From NCBI GenBank assembly GCA_000333855.2, contig CM007316.1, positions 235,623-299,622 of the forward strand: DNA of 64,000 nucleotides, read 5' to 3'. Positions 21,001 through 30,716 of the stretch are shown here, piece by piece (position 1 is the first letter of the stretch; each line of letters opens with the position of its first letter). A model generated the notes under the pieces. That model made no database searches. It was not told the DNA's origin and saw nothing but the letters and a program-made list of their open reading frames with translations. Source of the stretch: Endotrypanum monterogeii. Its lineage: Eukaryota; Euglenozoa; Kinetoplastea; Trypanosomatida; Trypanosomatidae. Made by a program: the position numbers and the translations under genes.

Positions 21001-22930
21001 TGTGGGTCAAGTCAGTTCGAGACCGAAACTGGTGCTGCGCCCCATCATCTACGCGCACCGTATTTTGTCCCTCCTCCTGAAGGCTGCGATACCAAGTACC
21101 TGTGTGCCACCCAAAATTCCCAACGTGCAGGAGATCAACAGACCATCTGCAACGCTAACACCATCGTCATCGTCCATGCATGAGAGGACTTCGGCAGAGG
21201 TCAATGAGTCCGCTATCGCGTTCATTTGGGACCGGGTTTTTTTTTACTGGCTGGAGCGCATGCGATTGAACGACACATTTTCGGTGGTGCTCGACTACTT
21301 TCTGCACACTGCACTCAACGAGTCGCCTCCCGCAGCAGTCCCAGGATTGGGTCGACGCAGTGCAGTGCGGGCAGCCATTTCGCTCCTGCGCAACTACCCC
21401 GAGTTTTATTCGATTATCGTAGGGTGCGTGCGCAAGATCGATTTTACACGCTGGCACTTGGTGCTGGACTTTCTCGGAACGCCAATGGATCTGTTCCATG
21501 AGTGCGTAGCTCACAACCGCTACGTGGAGGCTGTACATCTAGTTCGCGTGATCATGATGGGCAGCTACGGCGCAGGGACAGAGTGTTCTCCCGATCGGAT
21601 CGCAGTGATGGGTAATGGGGGCAGCATGCTTGGCCACAACAGTAATGACGTTACCCCACTCCAGCAGGCTAGTCAGTGCGCTGTGGAGCTTTTCGTGCGG
21701 TCAGTCGCCAATGGCAGTTACACCGCAGCCTACGATATCATGCGCTTCATGGCACTATTGGAGGGGGAGAGAGGTATGCCGGTCGCTGGCGGTCTCGACT
21801 TTGACGGCGATAGCGGCAGCAGCTCGGAGGGGTCGGCTGGCACCTCTGAGCGTTTTTTGACGCGCTGGCTGCGCCATCTCACGTTCAGAAGTTTTGCTTT
21901 CGAGGATTCGGGGGCTTCTGTGACGGTGCCATATGGGAGGGGTAAGGCCAAGGGTATTCTAGGCAATGACTCACTCACTGAGATGCTTCGGATAGAGGGG
22001 TTCTCTACGTTGGCTTTCGCCGCAACCCCTGACAACGGTACGGAAAGTGGGCGCGTGTCTGAGGAGACTCAGCGCCAGCTTGCCGTGCATCACATGTTCC
22101 GGCAGCATAAAGCTCTGCCTGAAGCAGTACATCAGGAGTCATTGCGACTGCTCCGCACGGGGTACGTGACGCAGCTGGCCAAACTTATGGAGACTTTTTC
22201 CTTTTCGATCGTCGAGTTCCTTCGGGCCATCTGTGACCACCCACCTTCCACCGCTCCATCTCTTGCTGCCGTCGCCGATGTCTTGGATAAAGAGGGGACA
22301 CGTCATCACTTCATGCCGTGTCTTTGCGATATTTTTGACGGTCTTCACAAGGAGCTCGGCCTGCCTCGTGGCTTTTCAGTGAGCATAGGACCCACCGTGG
22401 AGGCAACCTGGGGTACATGGCTAGTGGGGCAGCAAGCTGCACAGGTCGCCGGGTTACCGGGTGTGGTGGACAGCACGAATCCGAGGGTGTGGACGGTGGT
22501 ACAGTCGGCGCTGTATGCCTCGCCGAGTCTCCTCAGCTCTGTTCAGTCTCTCCACCAGCTCTATGCTCCTCTTTTCGTGTACGATTTGGCTTTTTGTGTA
22601 TTGCTGATGCACAAGTCGAACCTCATTCTTTTGCTCATGTCGTGCGGGGCATCGTCGTGCGCACATGTTCAGCAATCCGGAAATGCCCCCACAGAACCGG
22701 TATCGAAAGACACTGCTTCTCCGATGAAGCTCATTGACATTCTGGAACAGCTCGATTCACTTTTGGCAGTTCCAGAAAATGCCGGGTACAAGTCATTTCT
22801 TCATGACGTCTTCACCTCTTTGCCACCCTCCGCCCTCCACGCCACTACCCCGAAAGTGGTTCCTCGTGCTGGTGTTGCCGATGCTGCTTCTCCCAAAACC
22901 GATGCAGTTTTGTCCGATGTGGTGCTGTAG
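18005..22930 (+). CDS. RIC1: RIC1, subunit of the RIC1-RGP1 Rab6 guanine-nucleotide exchange factor
   Basis: The 1,641-residue protein starts with a beta-propeller-like region (1-900) whose opening matches RIC1 (repeated strand pattern, then FWSAGPKIVYL and the block ALYVLWRQQRSHLAVVS). The diagnostic C-terminal RIC1 domain lies at about 1070-1185: an FFYWLERMRLND helix, then LLRNYPEFYSIIVGCVRKID and LGTPMDLFHECV, which match the metazoan/fungal form ending in ARKTE..LW and G.P..LFEECL. RIC1 with RGP1 activates Rab6/Ypt6 on Golgi membranes in yeast and animals; the same role in this organism is inference. A low-complexity insert at about 190-370 and a Gly/Ser-rich loop near 1260-1280 lengthen it. 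The first in-frame ATG is 18005. Family call is confident, start less so. Confidence 0.8.
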   Translation: MQLCSGAVGVHCHEGACQDGESVQSMAVNAKGTILAVLTQLRIHFWSAGPKIVYLTSLDVPGTSLEENPALYVLWRQQRSHLAVVSTRHVAFFEADINVKTNSFLYTIERGRTASYLHHVDAASRVCYSSEMSIMTGLVTSAVAAGPYAFLVTTTAGVVYVVGWHKQGILHQWTTVGLQGGGHTFRCIAKEEERVPATAAGSEADLSATGAVPVNSLPSVAQGSSRTLALSLPRVDPLQQWYHRDPRVPIVDDMGASTRHIVAAAGSAPAGIRPPGTAVRGSEMPLEYNGTATTLLSLPENKAGSTAAPSEESAENLVVGRHIVSGDTHTTTMIIDAEDKRRRRPSLLLPSFTGTNGFSAAQRSVGAEWLSGTILHASFAPRLRVLSFVFSSGSVLLCRTSCGTNFTHEKVMLQGCVAPILSACMVAINVRHLLLAVCTQAGAISCRRIDGATLAVQSNPLWKGLRGVSDAVFNLPVVATSTSQSLGLIAGMEWSPSEELLCLAFYRHGMVLVHYSGAVVTRHLSGPVGASFLRTPREFVAGTKVPLDTASTVGSKESYASPLSNDQEGGMALGCSVISWKPDGTRLWVAVPRQSRFFSTQVSRVLTVDTVGPTCGNHSPLALLTDNALFLISVSETPIAQGGCEMVLPPDDYLREQYPLLYGAVSSDGSWIACAGQHGLALFNRDRHSWGVTSKEVEKSFSCVADPVWLRDVAVAVPTLQTDTKTFDLIVFSASVDSPVLVAARVELDGRPSQLSSVHQDHRGDGFIVVVDCSQMVHVFRYDVFIDVPTESSSPRTYVSVTPVQRLVLTHELSNPLRIIPLCLACEEDEGKSLRLTQGPIELRLLLHQRGDHTLVWIRGKHHAAGHAGNCTSDGGGNHSTSPNDNMTHVDAVGEPMDPAKKRFVFRCWVDRSAPVSGALLVIHEEEQGLVMYQVLGKAYRKGERPASVTYRMEVTATQGSESLPVCPSPFDGYMLGVATDASAARLVCHGFTADAITRVGQVSSRPKLVLRPIIYAHRILSLLLKAAIPSTCVPPKIPNVQEINRPSATLTPSSSSMHERTSAEVNESAIAFIWDRVFFYWLERMRLNDTFSVVLDYFLHTALNESPPAAVPGLGRRSAVRAAISLLRNYPEFYSIIVGCVRKIDFTRWHLVLDFLGTPMDLFHECVAHNRYVEAVHLVRVIMMGSYGAGTECSPDRIAVMGNGGSMLGHNSNDVTPLQQASQCAVELFVRSVANGSYTAAYDIMRFMALLEGERGMPVAGGLDFDGDSGSSSEGSAGTSERFLTRWLRHLTFRSFAFEDSGASVTVPYGRGKAKGILGNDSLTEMLRIEGFSTLAFAATPDNGTESGRVSEETQRQLAVHHMFRQHKALPEAVHQESLRLLRTGYVTQLAKLMETFSFSIVEFLRAICDHPPSTAPSLAAVADVLDKEGTRHHFMPCLCDIFDGLHKELGLPRGFSVSIGPTVEATWGTWLVGQQAAQVAGLPGVVDSTNPRVWTVVQSALYASPSLLSSVQSLHQLYAPLFVYDLAFCVLLMHKSNLILLLMSCGASSCAHVQQSGNAPTEPVSKDTASPMKLIDILEQLDSLLAVPENAGYKSFLHDVFTSLPPSALHATTPKVVPRAGVADAASPKTDAVLSDVVL

Positions 22931-24883
22931 CACACGTTTCCAAAGGACGACAACACACGCCTTACCGTGTGTGCTTTGGGTATCGCTTTTGGAACTACAC
23001 CTTCACGTCGCTATTTCCCCTCTCCCTTCCCTCGTCTGTGTACGCAGGTGTCCCTCCCCTTTTGGCTTTTATCGATGCTGATTCGTGTCCTTTTAAAGTT
23101 TTTGCTCTTCAAATATCGGATTCGAGCGCATACATTTTCGAAAATAAAAAAGATACATGTTCATCGCGCTGCTGGCACGCTCTTCAGTTGTCTGTTTCTC
23201 CTCCCCTTTCTGCTCACCCCCCTGCACGCGCTTCTGTGTTCTTTGAAAGATTTCTTGATCATCTAATGTTGCGTTTGCTCTAAGCCTCTGTTCACTTCGG
23301 TTTGGCAGCTCTACCTTGAACACTTGTAGTTGTGACAGATGTCGACAATAGGTTGACACAATGCTCACTTCTGTATCTTCGAGATCATTGAAGGAAATCT
23401 CCTGAATGAAGCGTTACGCTACTGCGGCTGCCGGCAGGGTAGGTAATTCCCGAGAAAGACACACCAGTATGTTGATAGGCCTTGCGTGCTTCCATGCCGA
23501 CGTATCTTTTCTGAAATCTTCAACGTTTCTGTAATTGAGGTCCCTAACCTTTCATGTGAGTCCTCGCTGTTCCTCCTACCGGCTTCTTCACGCTATCCCT
23601 CTCCGCTACTCGCTCCACCACCATTACAGACATTAGTACTGCAGCGTAGTCGCGTGTCGACAGAGCTTCCCCCCTACCTCCTACCCACGTCCTCTATACC
23701 AACACCAGTGAGCTTCGAGTTCGGCAACGCATCGCTGCTGCCCTTTGCTTTCTGTGCTCTCGACTCATCCTCCTCTCACTCCCTCTCTCTTCCCTCTGCT
23801 TTCTAAATAATGTGACCATTTTCCTGTTTTTTTTTTTCTGACGTCGTGGGCTGCTCTTACATTCATGCATCATCACCGCCCCGCGCCTGCCTTATTTTCC
23901 CCCACCCTCCTCGATGACCGAATCGTATGTGCGCACGCTCTACCGCTGCATCACTGAGAACACACATGACCTTTTTTTTTTTTTTTCTCCCCCCCGCATT
24001 TACGTACGTAATTCAGCTCACGGTGCTCGTTTGTTTTGGTGGTGGTGGTGGTGGTTGAACGTGGGCAAAGCGCCGGATGGGGAGAGTGCCCATAGCGAGC
24101 ACTAGAACCAATTTCAAAGGAGGGAGAAAAGGCTGTGGAGAGAGTGGGAAACATTACATCATCCATACTTGCGTGTATATATACAACATTATATCTTATG
24201 GCACGCGTACGCACAAGCCTGTAGCCGAAAAAGTATACCCACGCAGACGAGCCGCTTCATATTATCTTTTCACAAAAAAATCCTTACTCTCCTTTTTCTC
24301 GAGTAACGAATCGATTTTCTCGAAACGAAAAAAAGTCCGAAAATACACGTCAGCTCACTCGTTCGCATATCCACTGTATCCCTTGCACACGCGCGCGCAC
24401 ACACATCGTCACCAATTGCCTTTTTCTCCTGGGAGAAAAACCACTTCAAAACAATTCACGGCCTTTATAGTCCTTTGACCGTCTTGTACACCTTTTACGT
24501 TGCTGCCCGTATGCGTGCGTGCGTGTGCGTGTGTCCATTTGCTGCTGGTGACGATCCTTGCGCTTCTTCAGGTCTCACTTCTTTTCAATTCGTTCAATTT
24601 TTCTTTTCCGCATAGCTCAATTTTTTTTTTTTCGTATCGCACCTCTTTCTATGTTGTTTCTCCTCCTTTCCCTGCGAAAAAAAAAAAAAGTAGCAGGCTG
24701 AGCAGTGCTGTATCTGTATGTGAGTGTCGGCGTCGTTGCTCAGCGTAGGTTCTGCCTAGCTCCTCTCTTCCTATCTTAGCGCTCTTTCTTTAGCTACTGT
24801 AGTATTTGTACGCACCTATTTTTTACGTTTCCATTGTTGTTGCGACCTCTTTTTTTCTTCTCCTCCTCCTCCACTAACTGGAG

Positions 24884-24907
24884 TATATATATATATATAT
24901 ATATATT
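24884..24907. repeat. (TA)n microsatellite
   Basis: About 24 bases of uninterrupted TA within the RIC1-kinase spacer. Confidence 0.95.
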
Positions 24908-25688
24908 GCATCACCTCAAATCTCCATTTCTTCAGCCTCGTCTTCCCCGTCATCCTCGTCCGGCCCTGCGAACTCAGCGCACGTACCTGCGCGGGCGATA
25001 CTTCTGCTGGAAGGCATACACTGCCGCACCTTTTTTTTTTTTTTGCGCTAGTCAGATTCATCGCACGAGTGCCTGTCTAACCCACTCAAAGGCTTGTAGA
25101 GGTGGATGTAGTGTTCCTTTTTTTTTTCCTCTATTCGTCCATACTGGATCTTCTTTTGCGTCTGCTGATCCTGCTGCTCCTCACTGTTAACGTGTGCGCT
25201 ATTTGCCTTCCACTGCGCCCGTGTGCCTGTACGAAAAAATATGCACATGTTCTCAGAAGTACACACGCTCTGGTACGTTCCGGGGATTCTACTGAACTCT
25301 ATTACCTATGGTTTCGTCAAGTCATGTCGCTTCACATGAGATAATAGAATTAAAAAAAAAAGTCGGTCCGGAAAAACACATTTTTTTCATAGACGTTAGG
25401 GTTTTTGACGGTGGCAGGGCGGCGCTGGGAAAAGTCAAGAGAGTGACTTGGACCTGAACAGGTAATCCTTGTTGCTTGCGTAATTATGTACACATCAAAC
25501 AGATCTCTGGCTTAGTTTTTTTCTTTCTGTGCGTGTGTCTGTTTCGCTTTCGCTCCATCTGCCCCTGCTTTTGTCAAAGGCCGTCGCCAAAGGGGCGAGG
25601 TGGAGAACTGCACATTCTATCTGCAAAGCTAATGTTTCCTTACTTCCCCCCCCCTCCCACCCCCCCACCCTCTTTTTCTGATCATCCT

Positions 25689-25690
25689 AG
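25689..25690 (+). promoter_or_regulatory. Predicted spliced-leader acceptor AG for the STE11-like kinase
   Basis: A long C/T tract (25636-25688) ends in AG. It removes the upstream in-frame ATG at 25632, which would translate the tract into a proline-rich stretch, and leaves a 70-base leader before ATG 25761. Confidence 0.5.
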
Positions 25691-25760
25691 CAAACACATC
25701 AGGGGCAGCGATCGACTCGGTCGGCTCTTTTTTTTTTTGTTCCCGCCGATCTGGCACCAG

Positions 25761-28700
25761 ATGGAAAGTCTGTTGGCAAACCTTCCCGCCACACGGTGGG
25801 ATCGCCTGCTGGCGGTGCTAGAGGAGAGCGAGCCCGAACGAGCCATCGATGCCCCGCACATCCTGGAAAGAGCAAAGAAGCTCCACTTCTCAGATCTGGA
25901 GCTTTTTTACCTACTCCTCCTGCGTTATCAGGATAAACAGCCGAAGATTCTGATGGAGGTGGTGAGTCTTTACGCCATGATGAGCACGTGGATGGTGTGG
26001 TTTCTTCAAGTGCAGCGCTGCATGAGCGCCAAGAAGGGCCGGGTGGATACCAGCAGCTTTCCCCACACAACCTCCAGAGGAACAGCAGCGCCCAGCTCCC
26101 CTGAAATGCTCGATACCGGACACACGGTTCACTCTTACAGCAGCGAAAGTATTTCCGATATCCCGGCTTCTTCTCATCTGACGGACTGTTCAAAAGACTA
26201 CGGTGGTAGCTGTAGCAGTCCGTCCAACAGTGGCCCCCGTTCCGCTCGTAACCGTGCCCAGTCAGTCGTGCGTGGGCCTCGAGGCAAAACGGTTCGCGGT
26301 GGTCACTCGACGAACCACCACAGGTGTTTTGACCTAGGCCCTGACTGGAAGTGGGACGGATCGCTGGACTTTCTGCGCAATGGGTACGTGCTGAGTTGCC
26401 TCGTTGAGGAGGCCCTGTATCACAGTGGCAAGTTTGAGAGGCTTCAGAACGACTACCGTGCCCACCCGGAAAGGCTGAACCCGAGCACATATGCGATTCT
26501 ATATCCGTCACTGGCTGATATCGATTCGGTCAAAAAATCTCCTCTCAGGGTCGATGCAATCCCCGATGGCGACATGGCCTGCGCTTTCAACGCACTGAAC
26601 TACTTCTCTACTTTTGACCAGTCCGAGCTCAGTCGCAGCCTGCGTGGTAAAGCACAGGTCTCACAGACTCTGAAAATGATCGAGCAGCAGGGGAAGAACC
26701 TAGCTGCAGCTGAGCAGTGGGTGCGGAGGCTTAATGACATGTGTGATCACTTTCTCGGTTGGAAAAAGTCAGCGCACAACAACCGTACCTTTTTCGAGGT
26801 GTGCAACCCCGACAATCTTCTGCGTCCCCTCAACTCGGACGATACACATTTGCTCTTCCGCATGCACTGGCTCGCAGTTGCCCTTTATCGCGCGGTCAAC
26901 GACCCGTCGATAATACCGCCACCACCGCGTATGAGCTTCATTGTAGCCTGTGACGGTCAGCCAGACTTGCTCGACACGCTAGAAGAGGACGACGAAATAG
27001 GTCTGCTAGTGGCTACCAAGTGCAGCTGCCTCCCCGCGAAGACTCTTTTGAGCGTCACCATGAAGAATTTGAACACCATGCGCCTTAGCCACCCCGATAT
27101 GAAACATGGTCCCCGGAGCTTGCCGTGCACGGTAGTGAAGAGCGAAGTATTTGCCTACTTCGAGAGCTACAATGCTTTTATCCCAGTTTGGTCGGTCCTC
27201 CAGTTTTACATCAAGTACTTCGATGGACTCACTTGGCGCTTCGAGATGAACCGTCAAGAGCGGGAGCAAGAGAGCCAGGTGCTCGCCACGAACTTGGCAG
27301 CACGTCGCACGAACCTCAACATCAGCAATGACTGGGAAGCCGTCGGTAGCTGTGCGACATTTGATCTCACGATGAGGAGCTCTACTCGACACAGTCGTCA
27401 CCGCATGTCAGTAGAGGTCCAGGGCAACACTGAGTTGATGAACAACTCAACCACTCACCATTCTCGGGACTCATCCTCAGACCGTAGGGCACTTCACTCA
27501 CCTTTCTCAGGGCACCTTCCCACATGTTTAAAGGCGCAGACACACCCCAGCGTTGAACACATTGCCGCTGGGTCGAAAGCGCTGGAAGGCCACGCTCCTT
27601 TGTCGTCTTCCTGCCCTGTACCGGCATCTGTTTTGTCAACCTTGTCACCAACCTTAGCGCCCAAGAGCAGCACCTTGGTGTCGCCCTGCGCTTTTCCAGC
27701 GACTGGCACTGGCAGCGCAAATACAAATAACGTTGTCTCAATCACTGCCGAGGGAGGTTTTGCCACCAATGATGCCCATGAATCACCGTTGAGTAACGAC
27801 ACAGTTTCCCACTCCACCAAGAACCCTTCTAGCACGCCCTCTCTGATACTCCTCTCACGGCAGTTCACCGATGCCTGCACGACGGGAGAGAAGAGATCGA
27901 CCCCGTTGATGAGATCTATACTGGTCCACGATTTAATCGGCGTGGCGCCTGACGATCCAGGTGAGGACGATACGTGCAGCTCTCGGGAGGGAGTCGTGTC
28001 CAAGGCACCGAAGGACCACGTTGCCATGGAGTGTAGCCCTGCTCTTGGTCCTTCCACGAACGAGGGAGTGCTGGTCACACCGTCTTGCGTCATCTCGTGT
28101 TCCCCAGTATCGCGAGTTATGGTAGCAAGGGAGGCGCATGTTCACGGTGTCGCCGACACGCTAAGCAGGAACGAGGAGACATACAGCGATACAGCCGCCT
28201 CACTGATCTGTAGCGAGAGTCGCAAGATAACTCGTAACTTCACTGCATCCGTAGTGCAAGAGTCAGAGCGAAATGGCATCGCTATTTTCTCCCATCGTTT
28301 CCGTGTGAGTAGCGGGCCCATCGGAAAAGGTGCCTTTGGCGCCGTCTACAAGGCACTCAACCTGGACACCGGCCGTATCGTGGCGGTGAAGCAGTCGCGC
28401 TACACATACGAAGACAACACAGCAGATCTCAACTGGCGCGAATTTCAAATGTGGTCGATGTTGCCACCGCACGCGAATGTTATCACTTTCTACGGAGCAT
28501 CAAGGGAGGTGGACACGCACCAGCTGTTACTCGTGATGGAGTACGCTAGCGGTGGCAGCATTGTGCAGCTGTACCACAATTTCCGACCCATACCAGAGGC
28601 ACTATTTTATGATCACGCGTTGGGCATAGCACGTGGCCTGAAACACCTGCACGACCACAATGTGATACATGGCGATGTGAAGCCAGAGAATGTCCTGACG

Positions 28701-29165
28701 CGCTCCGATGGCAGCGTCGCCATTTCTGATTTCGGATGCAGTCGTTTTTCCCTTGTCGGCGCCAGCAACGAAAGCGGTACATTCTCGCGCTCCCCCTCGA
28801 AGGGGATGAGTACTACTTGGCAGCTCTCCGGGACGGCTGCCTACATGGCGCCCGAGGTCATTTTGAATGAGCCGCACCTCAAGTCGGACGTATGGGCGTA
28901 CGCGTGCACGCTGCTGCAGCTGTGGCTGGGGCAGTCACCGTGGTCCAGTGGTGAGTATCGCTTCTCGACGCTCGAACTCATTCCACTCATGTTTTACATC
29001 GCGAATGAGGATGTGGTACCGTTCACTGCGGAGCAGGTGCAGCGGACGCCATGGTGGCTGCAGCGCATTGCCCGGCGCGCTTTTGAGCGAGATGTGAAGA
29101 GGCGCTGCACCATGACAGAAGTTCTTAGCACGCTGACTGAGTGCAGTCGAGCTTACTGCTCGTAG
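25761..29165 (+). CDS. STE11-like serine/threonine protein kinase with a long N-terminal region
   Basis: The kinase domain sits at the C terminus (about 848-1130 of 1,134): glycine-rich loop from Gly855, Lys877 in VAVK, the catalytic loop HGDVKPEN with Asp972, Asp990 in DFG, and MAPE in the activation segment. All catalytic residues are present; HRD reads HGD, a form common in trypanosomatid STE11-like kinases. The large N-terminal region has no named domain that I recognise. Residues 1-95 are helical; about 190-510 form a well-conserved-looking folded region; about 540-840 is Ser/Thr-rich and probably disordered. A substrate cannot be given. The start at 25761 is preferred over 25632, which would translate the acceptor tract. 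Confidence 0.85.
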   Translation: MESLLANLPATRWDRLLAVLEESEPERAIDAPHILERAKKLHFSDLELFYLLLLRYQDKQPKILMEVVSLYAMMSTWMVWFLQVQRCMSAKKGRVDTSSFPHTTSRGTAAPSSPEMLDTGHTVHSYSSESISDIPASSHLTDCSKDYGGSCSSPSNSGPRSARNRAQSVVRGPRGKTVRGGHSTNHHRCFDLGPDWKWDGSLDFLRNGYVLSCLVEEALYHSGKFERLQNDYRAHPERLNPSTYAILYPSLADIDSVKKSPLRVDAIPDGDMACAFNALNYFSTFDQSELSRSLRGKAQVSQTLKMIEQQGKNLAAAEQWVRRLNDMCDHFLGWKKSAHNNRTFFEVCNPDNLLRPLNSDDTHLLFRMHWLAVALYRAVNDPSIIPPPPRMSFIVACDGQPDLLDTLEEDDEIGLLVATKCSCLPAKTLLSVTMKNLNTMRLSHPDMKHGPRSLPCTVVKSEVFAYFESYNAFIPVWSVLQFYIKYFDGLTWRFEMNRQEREQESQVLATNLAARRTNLNISNDWEAVGSCATFDLTMRSSTRHSRHRMSVEVQGNTELMNNSTTHHSRDSSSDRRALHSPFSGHLPTCLKAQTHPSVEHIAAGSKALEGHAPLSSSCPVPASVLSTLSPTLAPKSSTLVSPCAFPATGTGSANTNNVVSITAEGGFATNDAHESPLSNDTVSHSTKNPSSTPSLILLSRQFTDACTTGEKRSTPLMRSILVHDLIGVAPDDPGEDDTCSSREGVVSKAPKDHVAMECSPALGPSTNEGVLVTPSCVISCSPVSRVMVAREAHVHGVADTLSRNEETYSDTAASLICSESRKITRNFTASVVQESERNGIAIFSHRFRVSSGPIGKGAFGAVYKALNLDTGRIVAVKQSRYTYEDNTADLNWREFQMWSMLPPHANVITFYGASREVDTHQLLLVMEYASGGSIVQLYHNFRPIPEALFYDHALGIARGLKHLHDHNVIHGDVKPENVLTRSDGSVAISDFGCSRFSLVGASNESGTFSRSPSKGMSTTWQLSGTAAYMAPEVILNEPHLKSDVWAYACTLLQLWLGQSPWSSGEYRFSTLELIPLMFYIANEDVVPFTAEQVQRTPWWLQRIARRAFERDVKRRCTMTEVLSTLTECSRAYCS

Positions 29166-30134
29166 GTAGCACGGCAGGCAGCTGACCGATGTGCGACTGC
29201 ATCGGTTATCTGTGTGGTGGCTCTGTTTGCTCTTTTTGTTTCCGCTACTACTGTTTTTGGAGGAATTCCTTGTCCTCTTCTCAAAAGGGGGCGCGGCGTC
29301 TTATCATCATCTTCACCCGCTATTTTGGCGCTTGCTTTCTCCCATGTGAGCCTTTGCTAGTCAGTTACGTGATGGTTTTCTTTCTCTTCCCTCGTTCCTA
29401 TCGTCTCTGTCTGTCTGTCTCTCTCTCTCTCTCTGTGTGTGTGACTGTCTTGATTTTTTTTTCCACACCGATGACTTCAGCGTTTCCTCAGTGCTTTACT
29501 GTGAGTTCAACAGAACCGAGATGGGGGATTAAAAAAAAGTTGACCACCAATCTCCCTCAGGCGCCGTAATAGGAGGGGATGTTGCAAAGATAGTGGTGTG
29601 GGGTGGTGATATGGTAGTCTCTTCTTTCCATTTCATCGCTGGTCTGCTGCAACTCTTCTAATGCCCGAGAAGGGCGCTTGTTATAGTGATTGCCTCCACG
29701 CAAAAAGAGCATTTTTTTTCTTTTTTTTTGTACCGGAGGGTTTATCCTTTCCGGGGTTGATCTAATATTTTATGGCTTGGGGGGGGGGCGGGGGAAGCAC
29801 TGCTCAAAGGGCGTCGGGGCCTGTGTTTTTTTTTTTTTTGCGGGTGTGCTTCCGTAGAGGCTACCATATTCAATAACCACCACAAACATTGGGGCTCATC
29901 GGGCGGCGAAATTTCTTTTTTCTCGCTGTTTCTTCCTCTGAATCTCCTGCATCCCGTATATTATGCCTGCGAGCTTCTTGCTCTTTTTGTGTCTTCGCAA
30001 GAATACTCATGTTGGCTTTTTTTTCCTCCTCGGCATTTTCTGCACATACGCCCCCCTCCTCATCCTCCTCCTCTTCTCAGCCTCATTAATCACCAGTCAC
30101 CGCAAAAAAAAAAAATCAACTCAACCGCCCACAC
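29166..30134. other. Spacer between the kinase and the SPRY gene
   Basis: About 1 kb, with a TC/TG-rich stretch (29410-29442), T-runs at 29710-29729 and 29825-29839, a G-run at 29779-29793 and the acceptor tract of the next gene. No gene seen. Confidence 0.6.
30079..30080 (+). promoter_or_regulatory. Predicted spliced-leader acceptor AG for the SPRY gene
   Basis: Tract 30050-30078 is almost pure C/T and ends in CAG, 54 bases before ATG 30135. One of the clearest acceptors in the window. Confidence 0.6.
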
Positions 30135-30632
30135 ATGGGACTCGACATTTTTGAGATCGATCCTGCCACGCCTCACCCTGGTGTCACCATTGATGGCACC
30201 GCTGCACAGCGCGAGACAAACGGTGGGTGGGTGACGTTGCGGTCAAAGACGCCCCTGTCGCCCACCAACCATCAGTGGGCCGTTCGCATTATTGATCAAG
30301 GCGAGGGCGCGGACGGCTCCGGCTTGATGATAGGTCTGCTTCCTCAGCTAAGCGCGTCACAGGCCAGTGCCACAGGAAGTAAATACATTTCAGAGCTCGG
30401 CGGCTGGTGTCTCTCGCGCGCGGGGGACACCTACGGCGCATGGAAATGCGACCGATTCCCATACTCCACAGATTGCGTGGTTGAGTTTGACTGGGATGCC
30501 TTGACAGGAACTCTGTCTATGGTGAGCGGGGCCAAGAAGGGCTCTGGTCACATCCCGGGCCTGAAAGAGAGCGACGCGCTGTATCCGGCTGTTTCCATGT
30601 ACTACTTGAACCAGAAGGTGGCGTTTGTGTAG
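30135..30632 (+). CDS. Small SPRY-domain protein
   Basis: Nearly the whole 165-residue product is one SPRY (B30.2-like) beta-sandwich. The strand with GLMIGLLP, the WCLSRAGDTYGAW segment, the DCVVEFDWDALTGTLSMV hairpin and the closing LYPAVSMY strand fit the family in the right order. SPRY domains are protein-interaction modules; here there is no RING, ankyrin or other partner domain, so the target is unknown. The start is the first in-frame ATG, 54 bases after a strong predicted acceptor. No signal peptide or membrane segment is visible. Confidence 0.75.
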   Translation: MGLDIFEIDPATPHPGVTIDGTAAQRETNGGWVTLRSKTPLSPTNHQWAVRIIDQGEGADGSGLMIGLLPQLSASQASATGSKYISELGGWCLSRAGDTYGAWKCDRFPYSTDCVVEFDWDALTGTLSMVSGAKKGSGHIPGLKESDALYPAVSMYYLNQKVAFV

Positions 30633-30684
30633 TGTAGGCATACATTTTCATGCCGCACTTTTATTGCTGCAAAACCGTCTCCCC

Positions 30685-30688
<4 letters not shown>

Positions 30689-30715
<27 letters not shown>

Positions 30716-30716
30716 T
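30689..30716. repeat. (ATT)n microsatellite
   Basis: Nine tandem ATT units just downstream of the SPRY stop codon, within its probable 3' untranslated region. Confidence 0.95.

Larger units (their letters stand above)
22931..25760. other. Spacer between RIC1 and the STE11-like kinase
   Basis: About 2.8 kb. It includes a GGT run at 24038-24055, T-runs at 23829-23838 and 23971-23985, an A-run at 24677-24689, a TA repeat at 24884-24907 and a C-rich tract at 25636-25680. Frames from 22959 to 24480 have no recognisable domain and mostly read through pyrimidine tracts; I do not call them genes. Confidence 0.6.

Noticed and set aside
25632..25760. Upstream ATG at 25632 for the STE11-like kinase
   Set aside because: It would translate the C/T acceptor tract into a Pro/Phe-rich stretch; ATG 25761 after the acceptor fits better.
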